The notes beneath the pieces are model-generated. The model searched no databases and was not told the origin of the DNA. It saw nothing but the letters and a program-made list of their open reading frames with translations. This document shows, one piece after another, positions 39,354 through 50,755 of a stretch of 64,000 bases of DNA. Source of the DNA: Hyphomicrobium sp. GTDB lineage: Bacteria > Pseudomonadota > Alphaproteobacteria > Rhizobiales > Hyphomicrobiaceae. A program made the position numbers and the translations under genes. How positions within the stretch are numbered: position 1 is the stretch's first letter; every line of letters starts with the position of its first letter. The DNA lies in NCBI GenBank assembly GCA_021732485.1, contig JAKFUV010000008.1, forward strand, positions 56,183-120,182, in the 5' to 3' direction.

Positions 39354-39519
39354 AATCGTCCCTCGCATTTCAGGCCTCTTCTCGACTGTTCGGTTCCGGC
39401 GACTTTGATATTGGTCGACTGTGCAACTCTTGGCGTCTTCAGACAAGTCTGCCTCGCCGTAGAGGCCCGTCAATTTGGTCAAAACAATGCCCGCCAGGAC
39501 GGTAGATGCCAACGCCACT

Positions 39520-40179
39520 TCACGGCGTGGCATCAAGCAACGTTCGGAGGGGTAGGACGGCATTGAAATTGGCTATGGTCGCGCGGCGGGTGCGGTATAT
39601 TTCGCTCGCGGCAATAATCGGTAATCCAAGCTGCAACGCAAGGCGATCAATGTCGACGAGCGAGCACCGTTCGGACGCGTGTAGAACGAGGCTAAATTTG
39701 CGCTGGGGATGGACCAAGACGATTTGATGGGTAATGCCCGAGAGCGAACTTTTGATGTGTTGCGCCAGCCCCAGGTAGTCCGATAGCGGCACCGTCCAGG
39801 TTGCCGCAGACCACGCCGATGCGTCGGCGACCCTGACCGTTTGATGCGCGATCGTCACGGTGCGCCGCCTCGAAAACCGGGCAAGGCCCAAGCGCAACGG
39901 CCACACCACCAGCCCAACCCAGAAAACCAGGGCCAACGCGAGTTGCAGGGCGACGACCGGGTGTTGCGTGATGGTGTTGCGCGTCAGAGGATCGGTCAAT
40001 GCATAACCGGCGAGCGCAATCTGCGGTCCGACGATGAAAGCCGCCAAAATCGCCATCAATGCGACGCCCGGCAGCCGAGCACCGATGCTGTTGTTTTGGC
40101 TCGACGACAAGCGCAGGCCATCGCGGGAGATGCTGGTCTCGACACAATCGAATGTGCCGTCAAACACACTTGGCCACAT
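39520..40179 (-). CDS. Hypothetical two-helix membrane protein
   Basis: About 219 residues from ATG 40179; the frame is open further, to 40266. Two membrane helices are seen (GVALMAILAAFIVGPQIALA and VALQLALALVFWVGLVVWPL), then a cytosolic part ending VDIDRLALQLGLPIIAASEI. The part after the helices has a strand-rich, PH-like look. No family is recognised. It is divergent from the SahR-like operon. Confidence 0.55.
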   Translation of the reverse strand: MWPSVFDGTFDCVETSISRDGLRLSSSQNNSIGARLPGVALMAILAAFIVGPQIALAGYALTDPLTRNTITQHPVVALQLALALVFWVGLVVWPLRLGLARFSRRRTVTIAHQTVRVADASAWSAATWTVPLSDYLGLAQHIKSSLSGITHQIVLVHPQRKFSLVLHASERCSLVDIDRLALQLGLPIIAASEIYRTRRATIANFNAVLPLRTLLDATP

Positions 40180-40360
40180 ACGCTCAAGCCTCAAAAGCCA
40201 CTTTGTCGCGAAGCCTAGCCCGATCACAGCTAACGGCCGGTTAAGCGCCGGTTGACCGTGACACACAAAACCGTGCGGTCGATGACACTCAGTCTTTGGG
40301 TCCGTGATGCCCGATCGCAGTGGCTGCGGTGGGTAAACTCGAAACGCCTGATTTTCGCGC

Positions 40361-40389
40361 TTGACACATAAAGATATGTTTATATCTAT
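40361..40389 (+). promoter_or_regulatory. Promoter and palindromic operator of the methionine-cycle operon
   Basis: A consensus -35 TTGACA (40361-40366) is followed after 16 bp by TATCTA (40383-40388). A perfect palindrome, AGATAT-gttt-ATATCT (40372-40387), fills the spacer and overlaps the -10. The next ORF encodes an ArsR-type regulator and begins at 40395, so autorepression is likely. With this -10, transcription would start at or next to the ATG. Confidence 0.65.
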
Positions 40390-40394
40390 GGCGC

Positions 40395-41477
40395 ATGGAC
40401 CATAGTGCCTCGCTCACCGTCGATGATCTCGTGGCCGCCCTCAAATCGGCGGCCGAGCCGACGCGATTGCGCATTTTGATGCTGCTGGCCGCTGGCGAAC
40501 TCAACGTCAAGGATCTGACGCTGATCCTTGGCCAAAGCCAGCCGCGCATCAGCCGGCATCTGAAGTTGCTCACCGAGGCGGGTCTCGTTGAACGCTTTCG
40601 CGAAGGTAGCTGGGTGTATTTTCATATCTCCGACCGTCAGCCCGGCGGCCGCTTGGCATTACGGCTCATCGCCGACGTCGATGCGCGCGACGCTCAAATG
40701 CGCCGCGACCGGGAGCGTGCCGACGCATTGAAGCGCGAGCGCGAATCGAGTGCGCAGGCGTTCTTTGAAGCCCACGCTGCCGATTGGGATCGCATCCGCA
40801 CGCTGCACGTCGCCGAGCGCGACGTCGAGATGGCGATGCAGGATGCCATCGGCCCCGGGCCTTTCAAATTCTTCGTCGACCTGGGCACTGGAACCGGCCG
40901 GGCGCTCGACCTGTTCGCCGACCGCTACACCCGCGGTCTCGGCATCGACGTCAACCAGGCGATGCTCGCCTACGCCCGCGCCAAGCTTCTTCACGGCGGC
41001 CGCACGCACGCCCAAGTCCGCCACGGTGATATCTACGCGCTCTCGCTCGCCGACCGTCAGGCCGACGCGATCGTCATGCATCAGGTTCTGCATTTTCTGT
41101 CGGACCCGGGCCTGGCCATTCGCGAGGCAGCCCGGGTGCTGGCGCCCGGCGGGCGGTTGCTCATCGTCGATTTCGCGCCGCATGATCTCGAGTTTCTGCG
41201 TGATGCTGAAGCACACGAGCGGCTCGGGTTTTCGCACGATCAGGTCAAAGGCTGGCTGCGCGACGCGGGATTGACGCCGAAGCTGGTGCGCGATCTCGGG
41301 CCTGTGGCGACGGACGGTGCCGACAAGCTCACTGTTACGTTGTGGCTCGCCGAGCGGCCCGATGCCCCGCGAAATTCCGTGGCGCAGACCAGCCAGCAGA
41401 TCTCGTCCGCTGATTCAAATCAGGGCCGAGCACAGCGCGCGGGACGCGGCGCTGGAAAATACGAGGAGGCCCGGTGA
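40395..41477 (+). CDS. SahR-like ArsR regulator fused to a SAM-methyltransferase domain
   Basis: A 360-residue fusion. Residues ~8-95 are an ArsR winged HTH (ALKSAAEPTRLRILMLLAAG, LGQSQPRISRHLKLLTEAGL). Residues ~130-320 are a class I methyltransferase fold with motif I FVDLGTGTGRALDLF (~161) and IVMHQVLHFLSDPGLAIREA. ArsR-methyltransferase fusions of this layout are known as SahR, which senses S-adenosylhomocysteine and represses SAM-cycle genes. Placement ahead of metF and metH, plus the upstream palindrome, supports that role. No Shine-Dalgarno precedes the ATG. The last ~35 residues are low-complexity. Confidence 0.85.
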   Translation: MDHSASLTVDDLVAALKSAAEPTRLRILMLLAAGELNVKDLTLILGQSQPRISRHLKLLTEAGLVERFREGSWVYFHISDRQPGGRLALRLIADVDARDAQMRRDRERADALKRERESSAQAFFEAHAADWDRIRTLHVAERDVEMAMQDAIGPGPFKFFVDLGTGTGRALDLFADRYTRGLGIDVNQAMLAYARAKLLHGGRTHAQVRHGDIYALSLADRQADAIVMHQVLHFLSDPGLAIREAARVLAPGGRLLIVDFAPHDLEFLRDAEAHERLGFSHDQVKGWLRDAGLTPKLVRDLGPVATDGADKLTVTLWLAERPDAPRNSVAQTSQQISSADSNQGRAQRAGRGAGKYEEAR

Positions 41478-42391
41478 TGGCACGCACGATCGAACGCAAA
41501 AGTAAGCTGCTGGGCGCCGGCGACATCATGGTGTCGTTTGAATTCTTTCCGCCGAAGACGCCGAAAATGGAAGACACGTTGTGGCAATCGATCACCCGCT
41601 TGGCGCCGCTGCGGCCTGAGTTCGTCTCGGTCACCTATGGCGCCGGTGGGTCAACGCGCGAGCGCACTCACGCCACCGTCAGTCGTCTGATCCGCGAAAC
41701 CGAATTGAAACCGGCGGCGCATTTGACGTGCGTCAACGCCACCAAAGCTGAAGTGAATGCCGTCGCCAAAGCCTATTGGGATGCCGGCGTGCGCCACATC
41801 GTGGCGCTGCGCGGCGATCCGCCGGAAGGACCAGGCTCGCGCTACACCCCTCATCCCGGCGGCTACGCCAATGCCGCTGAACTGACCGCCGGTCTGAAAG
41901 CCATCGCGCCGTTCGAAGTGTCGGTTGCCGGCTATCCGGAAAAACATCCAGAAAGCCTTTCCCTCGACCTCGATATTGAAAATTTAAAAGCCAAGGTCGA
42001 TGCGGGCGCTGACCGTATCATTACGCAGTTCGGCTTCGATAACGGCCACTTCCTGCGCTATCTCGAGCGGGCGCGCGCGGCGGGCATTTGGGTGCCGATC
42101 ATGCCGGGGATCGTGCCGATCCATAATTTCAAGCAAGTCGCCGGTTTCGCGCAGCGCGCCGGCGCCAGCGTGCCGTCATGGATGGCGCGCCGGTTTGAAG
42201 GGCTCGATGATGATCCCGTCACGACGCATCTGGTTGCCGCGGCGGTGGCAACGGAGCAGGTGATGGATCTGGTCGATGAGGGTATCAAGAAATTTCATTT
42301 CTATTCGCTGAACCGCGCCGACCTGGCTTATGCGATCTGCCATCTGCTCGGTTTGCGCCCGGTGCGCTTGCCGAAGGCGGATGCCGCCTGA
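41477..42391 (+). CDS. metF: Methylenetetrahydrofolate reductase
   Basis: A 304-residue FAD-dependent TIM-barrel enzyme that makes 5-methyl-THF for methionine synthesis. Seen: VSFEFFPPKTPKMEDTLWQS with the catalytic Glu near the N terminus, FVSVTYGAGGSTRERTHATV, HLTCVNATKAEVNAVAKAYW, IVALRGDPPEGPGSRYTPHP and IITQFGFDNGHFLRYLERAR. ATG 41477 overlaps the preceding stop (TGATG) with GAGGAGG 7 nt upstream, so it is translationally coupled to the regulator gene. Confidence 0.96.
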   Translation: MARTIERKSKLLGAGDIMVSFEFFPPKTPKMEDTLWQSITRLAPLRPEFVSVTYGAGGSTRERTHATVSRLIRETELKPAAHLTCVNATKAEVNAVAKAYWDAGVRHIVALRGDPPEGPGSRYTPHPGGYANAAELTAGLKAIAPFEVSVAGYPEKHPESLSLDLDIENLKAKVDAGADRIITQFGFDNGHFLRYLERARAAGIWVPIMPGIVPIHNFKQVAGFAQRAGASVPSWMARRFEGLDDDPVTTHLVAAAVATEQVMDLVDEGIKKFHFYSLNRADLAYAICHLLGLRPVRLPKADAA

Positions 42392-42424
42392 TGCCTGTCG
42401 CACTTCATCTCACGAGGATAAACC

Positions 42425-43486
42425 ATGGCGCGTAAATCGAGTTGGGCGGCGCTAGAGAAAGCCGCCAGCGAACGCATCCTGATCATCGATGGCGCCATGG
42501 GCACCATGATCCAGCGGCACAAGCCGACGGAGGAGGATTATCGCGGCGCGCGCTTCAAGGATTGGCATCGTGACGTCAAGGGCAACAACGAACTGCTCGT
42601 TTTGACTCAGCCGGCGATGATCCAAGATGTCCACGAGCAATACCTCGCCGCGGGTGCTGATATCATCGAAACCAACACCTTCAGCGCCCAGGTGATCTCG
42701 ATGGCCGACTACGGCATGGAAGAGCTGGCCGTCGAGATGAACGTCGCGGCGGCAAAGCTGGCGCGCGCTGCCTGCGATAAATTCAACAAGCTGACGCCGG
42801 AAAAACCGCGCTTCGTCGCCGGTGCTGTCGGCCCGACCAACCGCACGGCGTCGATCTCTCCCGACGTCAACAATCCCGGCTATCGCAACGTCTCGTTCGA
42901 TGAACTTCGCGCGGCTTATAAGGATCAGGTCGTCGGTTTGATCGAAGGCGGCAGCGACATCATTCTGATCGAAACCATCTTCGATACGTTGAACGCCAAG
43001 GCGGCGGGCTTCGCCACGCTCGAAGCTTTCGACGCCACCGGCGTTGAACTGCCGATCATGATTTCCGGCACCATCACCGACCGCTCCGGGCGCACGTTAT
43101 CGGGCCAAACGGCCGAAGCGTTCTGGTATTCGATGCGCCATCTCCAGCCGTTTTCGGTCGGCCTCAACTGCGCGCTCGGCGCTGAATTGATGCAGCCTTA
43201 CATCGCAGAATTGGCGCACGTCGCCGACGCGCGCATTTCAGCTTATCCCAACGCCGGTCTGCCGAACGCAATGGGCGAATACGATGAGACAGGTCCCGAG
43301 ATGGCCTGCAAAGTTGAGCCCTGGATGGTCGATGGCTTGATCAACATCATCGGCGGCTGCTGCGGATCGACGCCCGATCACATCGCCCACATCGCCGAGC
43401 ACGCCAGCCACAACCGTCCGCGTCAGGTGACAAAAATCGCCCCCAAGCTTCGCCTCTCCGGCCTCGAACCGTTCGTGCATGGATAA
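42425..43486 (+). CDS. metH: Methionine synthase, homocysteine-binding part
   Basis: A 353-residue protein equal to the N-terminal Hcy module of B12-dependent MetH. The zinc ligands are present: Cys in [14 protein letters not shown] (~248) and the CysCys pair in [20 protein letters not shown] (~312). It ends at [12 protein letters not shown], the sequence that in one-piece MetH links to the folate module. That module is encoded 9 bp downstream as a separate protein. Homocysteine binds here and receives the methyl group from cobalamin held by the partner. Confidence 0.93.
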   Translation: MARKSSWAALEKAASERILIIDGAMGTMIQRHKPTEEDYRGARFKDWHRDVKGNNELLVLTQPAMIQDVHEQYLAAGADIIETNTFSAQVISMADYGMEELAVEMNVAAAKLARAACDKFNKLTPEKPRFVAGAVGPTNRTASISPDVNNPGYRNVSFDELRAAYKDQVVGLIEGGSDIILIETIFDTLNAKAAGFATLEAFDATGVELPIMISGTITDRSGRTLSGQTAEAFWYSMRHLQPFSVGLNCALGAELMQPYIAELAHVADARISAYPNAGLPNAMGEYDETGPEMACKVEPWMVDGLINIIGGCCGSTPDHIAHIAEHASHNRPRQVTKIAPKLRLSGLEPFVHG

Positions 43487-43495
43487 TCAACAGCA

Positions 43496-46237
<2,742 letters not shown>

Positions 46238-46349
46238 CGGAACGAAACCGGCGCACCGTTGGTTTTGTCTTGGGCTGCGTTACAAGTGAATGACGCAGTG
46301 GGGAATGCGCTCTATAGCGTCGAAGGCAGTTATTTGGGGGGGAAAGACG

Positions 46350-46694
46350 ATGCTCAGCAAATTGATCCTGTTGTTGCTTCAAGTGGCGATCGCTTGGGTC
46401 CTAACGCCATTTATTTATTCCAAAATTCCGGTGCCGGGCGACTTCGGACTGCTGCTCTACGCAATCTTGTTCTCGATCATCGTGTTTCTAACCGGTGTGC
46501 TCGGCGCACTGGTTTTGAAGGACGTCGGCACGCCGTCAGGTGGGACGCTCTCTGCGGCGCTGATCGTTGCTCTGGTCGTTGCTGCGCTGATCACGTTCGT
46601 GCCGCAGATCGTCGCGCTGATCCCAGGCAATGCCGTATCGCAGCGCGGTCTCGTCCTCGCCGGGGCGTTGATCGGATATTGGGCGAGGCGCTGA
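46350..46694 (+). CDS. Small integral membrane protein
   Basis: A 114-residue protein with four hydrophobic segments: KLILLLLQVAIAWVLTPFIY, LLLYAILFSIIVFLTGVLGA, LSAALIVALVVAALITFVPQ and RGLVLAGALIGYWARR. ATG 46350 follows a GGGGGGAAAG stretch. No family is recognised. It lies 112 bp past metH and may have its own promoter. Confidence 0.6.
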   Translation: MLSKLILLLLQVAIAWVLTPFIYSKIPVPGDFGLLLYAILFSIIVFLTGVLGALVLKDVGTPSGGTLSAALIVALVVAALITFVPQIVALIPGNAVSQRGLVLAGALIGYWARR

Positions 46695-46712
46695 CCTGTG
46701 CGAGATCGCGGA

Positions 46713-47204
46713 CTAGAATAGCGTTTTGCGCAATAACAGCTCGCTCGTTCCATCGCGAAACAGGTGCTCAATCTCTGCGAGCACGCGAAATCCGTGGCGT
46801 TCGTAAAGGCGGCGCGCGCCTGGATTGAAGTCGGATACGGCGATCCACAGGTTACGTTCGCCGGCTGCGCGAGCGGTGGTTTCAAACCAGGCGAGTATCG
46901 CACTCCCGATCGCGCGGCCTTGAAACTCGGGCAATACGCCGAGGAATTGCACATAGGGTCCGCGCAGCCAGCCGTGTCGCACGACGACAGCGCCGGCGAG
47001 ATCATCTCCACACAAAACAGCGTAACGCGCTGCTGCATCGTCATGTGCCGCGAAGTAAGCTGTGAGGCGTGCGGGCGTGTCTTGATAATTGGCCCACGGA
47101 TCGATGGTCGAGAATTGGGTGCCAAGTTTCAGCGCTTGATCTGCGGATATGTGATCGAGTGATATCTGAGGCTGGAGAGCGGTCGCTGATTGTAGAACGA
47201 TCAC
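46713..47204 (-). CDS. GNAT-family N-acetyltransferase
   Basis: A 163-residue GNAT enzyme. The acetyl-CoA site is clear: VQFLGVLPEFQGRAIGSAIL (Q-x2-G-x-G/A), followed by LWIAVSDFNPGARRLYERHG, the typical C-terminal wedge. GTG 47204 overlaps the stop of the deacetylase gene (GTGA), so translation is coupled. Substrate unknown; cotranscription with an enoyl-CoA hydratase and a polysaccharide deacetylase gives no firm hint. Confidence 0.88.
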   Translation of the reverse strand: MIVLQSATALQPQISLDHISADQALKLGTQFSTIDPWANYQDTPARLTAYFAAHDDAAARYAVLCGDDLAGAVVVRHGWLRGPYVQFLGVLPEFQGRAIGSAILAWFETTARAAGERNLWIAVSDFNPGARRLYERHGFRVLAEIEHLFRDGTSELLLRKTLF

Positions 47205-48250
47205 GGCGTTGTCGCTCCAGGTATGGGGAGCGCGTCGCTTTTCGGCTTCGTCGCCAACGAGAAAAGTGTGTCGTACTTATCCGTGTCGCCGGGTTTGTCA
47301 TTGTAGCAGGCTTGCTCGACAACTGGTTTGCCAGCCGCCAGAAGCTCGCTGACCGTAACGAACGTGTAACCCATCGCCTTCAATTTCGGGATCGCGAGCG
47401 GCAACGCCGCAGCCGTGTGCCAGCCCCGGCCGTTGGCGTGTGAAATCAAGATCGAGCCAGGGCGCGTCTTGTGCGTCATGGCGTTGGCGATGGCCGCAGC
47501 CGTCTGCCCCTTGGCCGGATCGCCGGTCGACACATCCCACTGGATCGCGAGCAGACCGGCGTCGTTGACCGCGTCGAGCGACTGTTGATTGCAGGCTCCG
47601 AACGGAAACCGGAACAGGGCAATGCGCGGCGCCGGAGCGACCGTCGAGCCATCACCTTGGCCGCTACACTGACGGCTGGCGATCTCGGCGCGGCGGGCTT
47701 CGTAGGTCGCCTGAGGTCCGGCAATTTCACGATGGAGCGTGGCGGCGTCGATGATGCGCGCATTGCGGTGCGTATCGCTGTGACTGGCGATCTCGAACAA
47801 TGGGTCGAGCATGAGTTGCTCGGTCCGGCCAGCATGCGATCGCATCCACTTGCCACCGACGAACAAGGTCGCTTTGACATTTTGGTCGCGCAGATAGTCG
47901 AAGATGGCGCCATCATAGCCGGCGACTTCGCCCTGCTGCTCACACAGATCAAAGGTCAAAGCGATCAGCTTTTTGCCGGGCGGCAACGTCACCCGGCGGA
48001 TTGCCCCCCGCAGGTGAGCGGGAACTGTGGTCGCGGTCGTGCCGGTGTCCGTTGGAGCGCGACCATCAAACGTGTGATCGCCTTTCTTGACGATCTCTTC
48101 GCCGGCAATACTCCTCAGTGACTGCGACGGGAAACACGATCGCTGCGATGCGCCGTCGCCTGCCGCAGCTCCCGGCGACGGCAGCGCACCGACCGATGTC
48201 ACCGCCGTTACGACCGAGACGACGGTATAACGAAGACTATGGCGCGGCAT
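47201..48250 (-). CDS. Exported polysaccharide deacetylase with variant TFDL motif
   Basis: A 349-residue NodB-fold protein starting 2 nt after the stop of the upstream gene (TAGCGATG). Signal peptide: RYTVVSVVTAVTSVGALPSP. Motif 1 is ALTFDLCEQ (Asp101), where canonical enzymes have TFDD, so the second Asp is Leu. Motif 2 is intact, ASHSDTHRN (His157, His161). Motif 3 is FRFPFGACN, and ISHANGRGWHTA holds the late His. Such enzymes remove N- or O-acetyl groups from cell-surface glycans. The altered metal ligand leaves activity unproven. Confidence 0.83.
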   Translation of the reverse strand: MPRHSLRYTVVSVVTAVTSVGALPSPGAAAGDGASQRSCFPSQSLRSIAGEEIVKKGDHTFDGRAPTDTGTTATTVPAHLRGAIRRVTLPPGKKLIALTFDLCEQQGEVAGYDGAIFDYLRDQNVKATLFVGGKWMRSHAGRTEQLMLDPLFEIASHSDTHRNARIIDAATLHREIAGPQATYEARRAEIASRQCSGQGDGSTVAPAPRIALFRFPFGACNQQSLDAVNDAGLLAIQWDVSTGDPAKGQTAAAIANAMTHKTRPGSILISHANGRGWHTAAALPLAIPKLKAMGYTFVTVSELLAAGKPVVEQACYNDKPGDTDKYDTLFSLATKPKSDALPIPGATTP

Positions 48251-48252
48251 CG

Positions 48253-49053
48253 CTAACGACCTTTGAAAAGCGGTTTGCGCTTGTCGAGAAACGCCCGTCG
48301 GCCCTCGGCGTAATCGTCGCTCGCGAAACAAGCCGCAACGGCGGCATCGAGCGCTGCCATATCGGGTGTCTCCGGGTGGCGGGCAATCTCGTCGATCACG
48401 CGCTTTGCAGCCGCGACCGAAAGCGGCGCATTGGCTGCGATCTCACCAGCAAGCGCCCGCGTCGCATCTTCGAGATCAGCAGTCGGGACCAAGCGGCTCA
48501 CCAGCCCCATCGCCTCGGCCTCGGCGGAGCGAAAGCGTCGTCCGGTATAAAGCAATTCCTTGGCCCGCGATGGCGGCACGGCGGCCAGAATGGGCCTGAT
48601 CCAGCGCGGGTTGTAACCGATGCCGAGTTTGGCTGCCGGAATGGCGAACTGACTGGCGTCATCGGCGATGCGCATGTCGCAACAGAGCGCCAAGCCGAGA
48701 CCACCGCCGAGACAAAAACCGTGGATCATGGCGATCACTGGTTTTGGGCAACTGATCAGCGCGGAGAAAGCCGCATCGTTCAGGGCATCGTATGTGGCCG
48801 CCGCATCGCCGGTTCGCGCACTCTCGAATTCCGAGATGTCGGCGCCCGCCGAAAATGCCTTATCTCCGGCACCGCGCAAAATGACGACGCGGACATCGGG
48901 GTCGGCGACGGCCATCGCGATATGACGTGGTAGCGCTTGCCACATCGCCGCAGTCAGCGCATTCAAACGGCTGGCATTATCGACGATGATCCAAGCCAGT
49001 GCGCCGTTTTTTTCATAGCGCAAGGCCGGCTCTATCGTGCTGTCAGTCGGCAT
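48253..49053 (-). CDS. Enoyl-CoA hydratase/isomerase family protein
   Basis: A 266-residue crotonase-fold enzyme. ATG 49053 has AGAGGA 5 nt upstream, better than ATG 49068. Seen: oxyanion-hole strands VVILRGAGDKAFSAGADISE and VIAMIHGFCLGGGLGLALCC, and PRWIRPILAAVPPSRAKELL. The first catalytic Glu of classic hydratases is expected after the CLGGGLGLAL loop, and the following stretch (MRIADDASQFAIPAAKLGIG) is family-typical. It may act in fatty-acid or branched-chain acyl-CoA breakdown; exact substrate unknown. Confidence 0.88.
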   Translation of the reverse strand: MPTDSTIEPALRYEKNGALAWIIVDNASRLNALTAAMWQALPRHIAMAVADPDVRVVILRGAGDKAFSAGADISEFESARTGDAAATYDALNDAAFSALISCPKPVIAMIHGFCLGGGLGLALCCDMRIADDASQFAIPAAKLGIGYNPRWIRPILAAVPPSRAKELLYTGRRFRSAEAEAMGLVSRLVPTADLEDATRALAGEIAANAPLSVAAAKRVIDEIARHPETPDMAALDAAVAACFASDDYAEGRRAFLDKRKPLFKGR

Positions 49054-49347
49054 GATGTCCTCTGGCATTGCTGGCCACCCTTGTGCCAGTGATGGCCCAT
49101 CTAGTCCGCCCGCCCGGTCTATGGCAATTGCGCATTTGGCGCCGCGTCCCGCCGCTAAATTCGTTGAGATCAGCGCGGCTTGGCTGCGTCCTGCTACCTG
49201 GGACCGGGCTCGCGCCAGAGACTTTTCAGGCCAGCGGGTGTATCATGAAGTTAGACGGCCGATTGACCATTGCGGCCGGCCCGTTTAATCCGCAGGCCAA
49301 TGACCAAGCGGCGCGCGGCCGCCGGTCGCTACAGTTCAAGGTCTGCG

Positions 49348-50211
49348 ATGCTTGAAAGGCAATCCGACGTGTCGATCTCCATCACCACGCCGTCGATCGT
49401 TGCAGCGACCCGTCTCCCGTCGATCGATCCGATCTGGGACCAGATGCGCTTGGAAGCCGAAACCGCGATGGCGGCTGAACCGGCGCTGGGCAGCTTCATC
49501 TATGCCACGGTACTGAGCCATCAACGGCTTGAAGAAGCTATCTGCCATCGCTTGGCGCAGCGCCTCAATCATACCGACGTCGACGCAGGATTGATCGGCC
49601 AGACCTTTCAAACGGTGCTCGATGCCGACCCGTCGCTGGCGACGATTTTCCGCGCGGATCTTGCTGCCGTTTATGACCGTGATCCGGCCTGCTCGCGCTA
49701 TCTCGAGCCGCTGCTCTACTTCAAAGGCTTCCACGCCATCGTCACGCATCGCTTCGCGCACGCGCTTTGGCAGCGCGGCCGCCGCGACTTCGCGTTCTAT
49801 TTGCAAAGCCAATCATCGCGCATGTTTGCGACCGACATTCATCCGGCGGCACGGCTCGGCAAAGGGCTGATGATCGACCATGCCACCGGCATCGTCGTCG
49901 GTGAGACGGCGGTCGTTGGCGACAATTGCTCGATGCTGCACGCCGTCACGCTCGGCGGCAGCGGCAAGGAAACCGGCGACCGGCATCCCAAGATCGGCGA
50001 TAATGTTCTCATTGGTGCCGGTGCGAAAGTTCTCGGCAACATCAAGGTCGGCCGCTGCTCGCGCATCGCGTCGGGGTCGGTGGTGCTGTCGGAAGTTCCC
50101 CCCAACGTCACCGTCGCCGGCGTTCCGGCCAAAATTGTTGGTCCAGCCGGATGCCCTGAACCTGCCCGTTCGATGGAGCAGGGCTGGATTGACGATTTCG
50201 GCGGACTTTGA
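49348..50211 (+). CDS. cysE: Serine O-acetyltransferase
   Basis: A 287-residue enzyme that acetylates serine with acetyl-CoA, the first step to cysteine. An N-terminal helical domain (PIWDQMRLEAETAMAAEPAL ... HRFAHALWQRGRRDFAFYLQ) precedes a left-handed beta-helix with DIHPAARLGKGLMIDHATGI, VVGETAVVGDNCSMLHAVTL and GGSGKETGDRHPKIGDNVLI. It acts as a hexamer and is usually inhibited by cysteine through its C terminus. ATG 49348 has AAGG 6 nt upstream. Confidence 0.95.
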   Translation: MLERQSDVSISITTPSIVAATRLPSIDPIWDQMRLEAETAMAAEPALGSFIYATVLSHQRLEEAICHRLAQRLNHTDVDAGLIGQTFQTVLDADPSLATIFRADLAAVYDRDPACSRYLEPLLYFKGFHAIVTHRFAHALWQRGRRDFAFYLQSQSSRMFATDIHPAARLGKGLMIDHATGIVVGETAVVGDNCSMLHAVTLGGSGKETGDRHPKIGDNVLIGAGAKVLGNIKVGRCSRIASGSVVLSEVPPNVTVAGVPAKIVGPAGCPEPARSMEQGWIDDFGGL

Positions 50212-50240
50212 AGTCATATATCCCTGAGGAGATCCGACCC

Positions 50241-50456
50241 GTGAAGAAAGACGAACTCGCGCGCGTGCAAACGTACCTGCGAAAGACTTTCGGTGCCGCG
50301 ACTTTGGAAGTTCGCGCCCAGCCGAAAAAAGACGACATGGCCGAAGTGTTCATCGCCGGCGAGTTCGTTGCCGCGCTGTATAAGGAGGTCGAAGACGGCG
50401 AGACCTCGTACCAATTGCAGATGGCCATTCTCGATATGGATCTGGAGGGCGTCTAG
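50241..50456 (+). CDS. DUF3126 family protein
   Basis: A 71-residue protein. GTG 50241 is preceded by GAGGAGA and gives the usual family length; the open frame also extends to TTG 50208, overlapping the cysE stop. Seen: LARVQTYLRKTFGAATLEVR, RAQPKKDDMAEVFIAGEFVA and SYQLQMAILDMDLEGV. DUF3126 genes typically follow cysE in Hyphomicrobiales, as I recall, which suggests a link to cysteine synthesis; no function is known. Its stop codon lies at the first base pairs of a tandem repeat. Confidence 0.85.
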   Translation: MKKDELARVQTYLRKTFGAATLEVRAQPKKDDMAEVFIAGEFVAALYKEVEDGETSYQLQMAILDMDLEGV

Positions 50457-50678
50457 AGTGCTTCCGGAAAAGTGGGCACCGGTTTTCCGAAAAGAAGCAC
50501 GACAAAGCAGAGTGCTTCCGGAAAAGTGGGCACCGGTTTTCCGAAAAGAAGCACGAGATATGAGAGTGCTTCCGGAAAAGTGGGCACCGGTTTTCCGAAA
50601 AGAAGCACGAGATATGAGAGTGCTTCCGGAAAAGTGGGCACCGGTTTTCCGAAAAGAAGCACGACCAAACCGAGTGCT
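50455..50678. repeat. Perfect-period 54-bp tandem hairpin repeat, four copies
   Basis: Units start with AGAGTGCTTCCGG at 50455, 50509, 50563 and 50617, exactly 54 bp apart, and a partial fifth GAGTGCT ends at 50678. The 42-bp core is identical in all copies; only the ~8 bp after GAAGCACGA differ (CAAAGC, GATATG, GATATG, CCAAAC). Each unit folds: TGCTTCCGGAAAA pairs with TTTTCCG plus GAAGCA, with an AAAA bulge. Similar GCTTCCGGAAAAG elements occur singly in many Hyphomicrobiales intergenes, as I recall. The length is a multiple of three, so several frames stay open as artefacts. Confidence 0.92.
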
Positions 50679-50755
50679 AGGGTCGTTCCATAATTCCACT
50701 AAGAGCGGACAGACCCTAGCGCCGGTCGCTGTTGAGACGAGTGGGGGCCGTCCCG

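Noticed and set aside
40395..42391. A SAM or SAH riboswitch before metF
   Set aside because: metF begins within the preceding stop codon and the operon leader is too short to hold a riboswitch.
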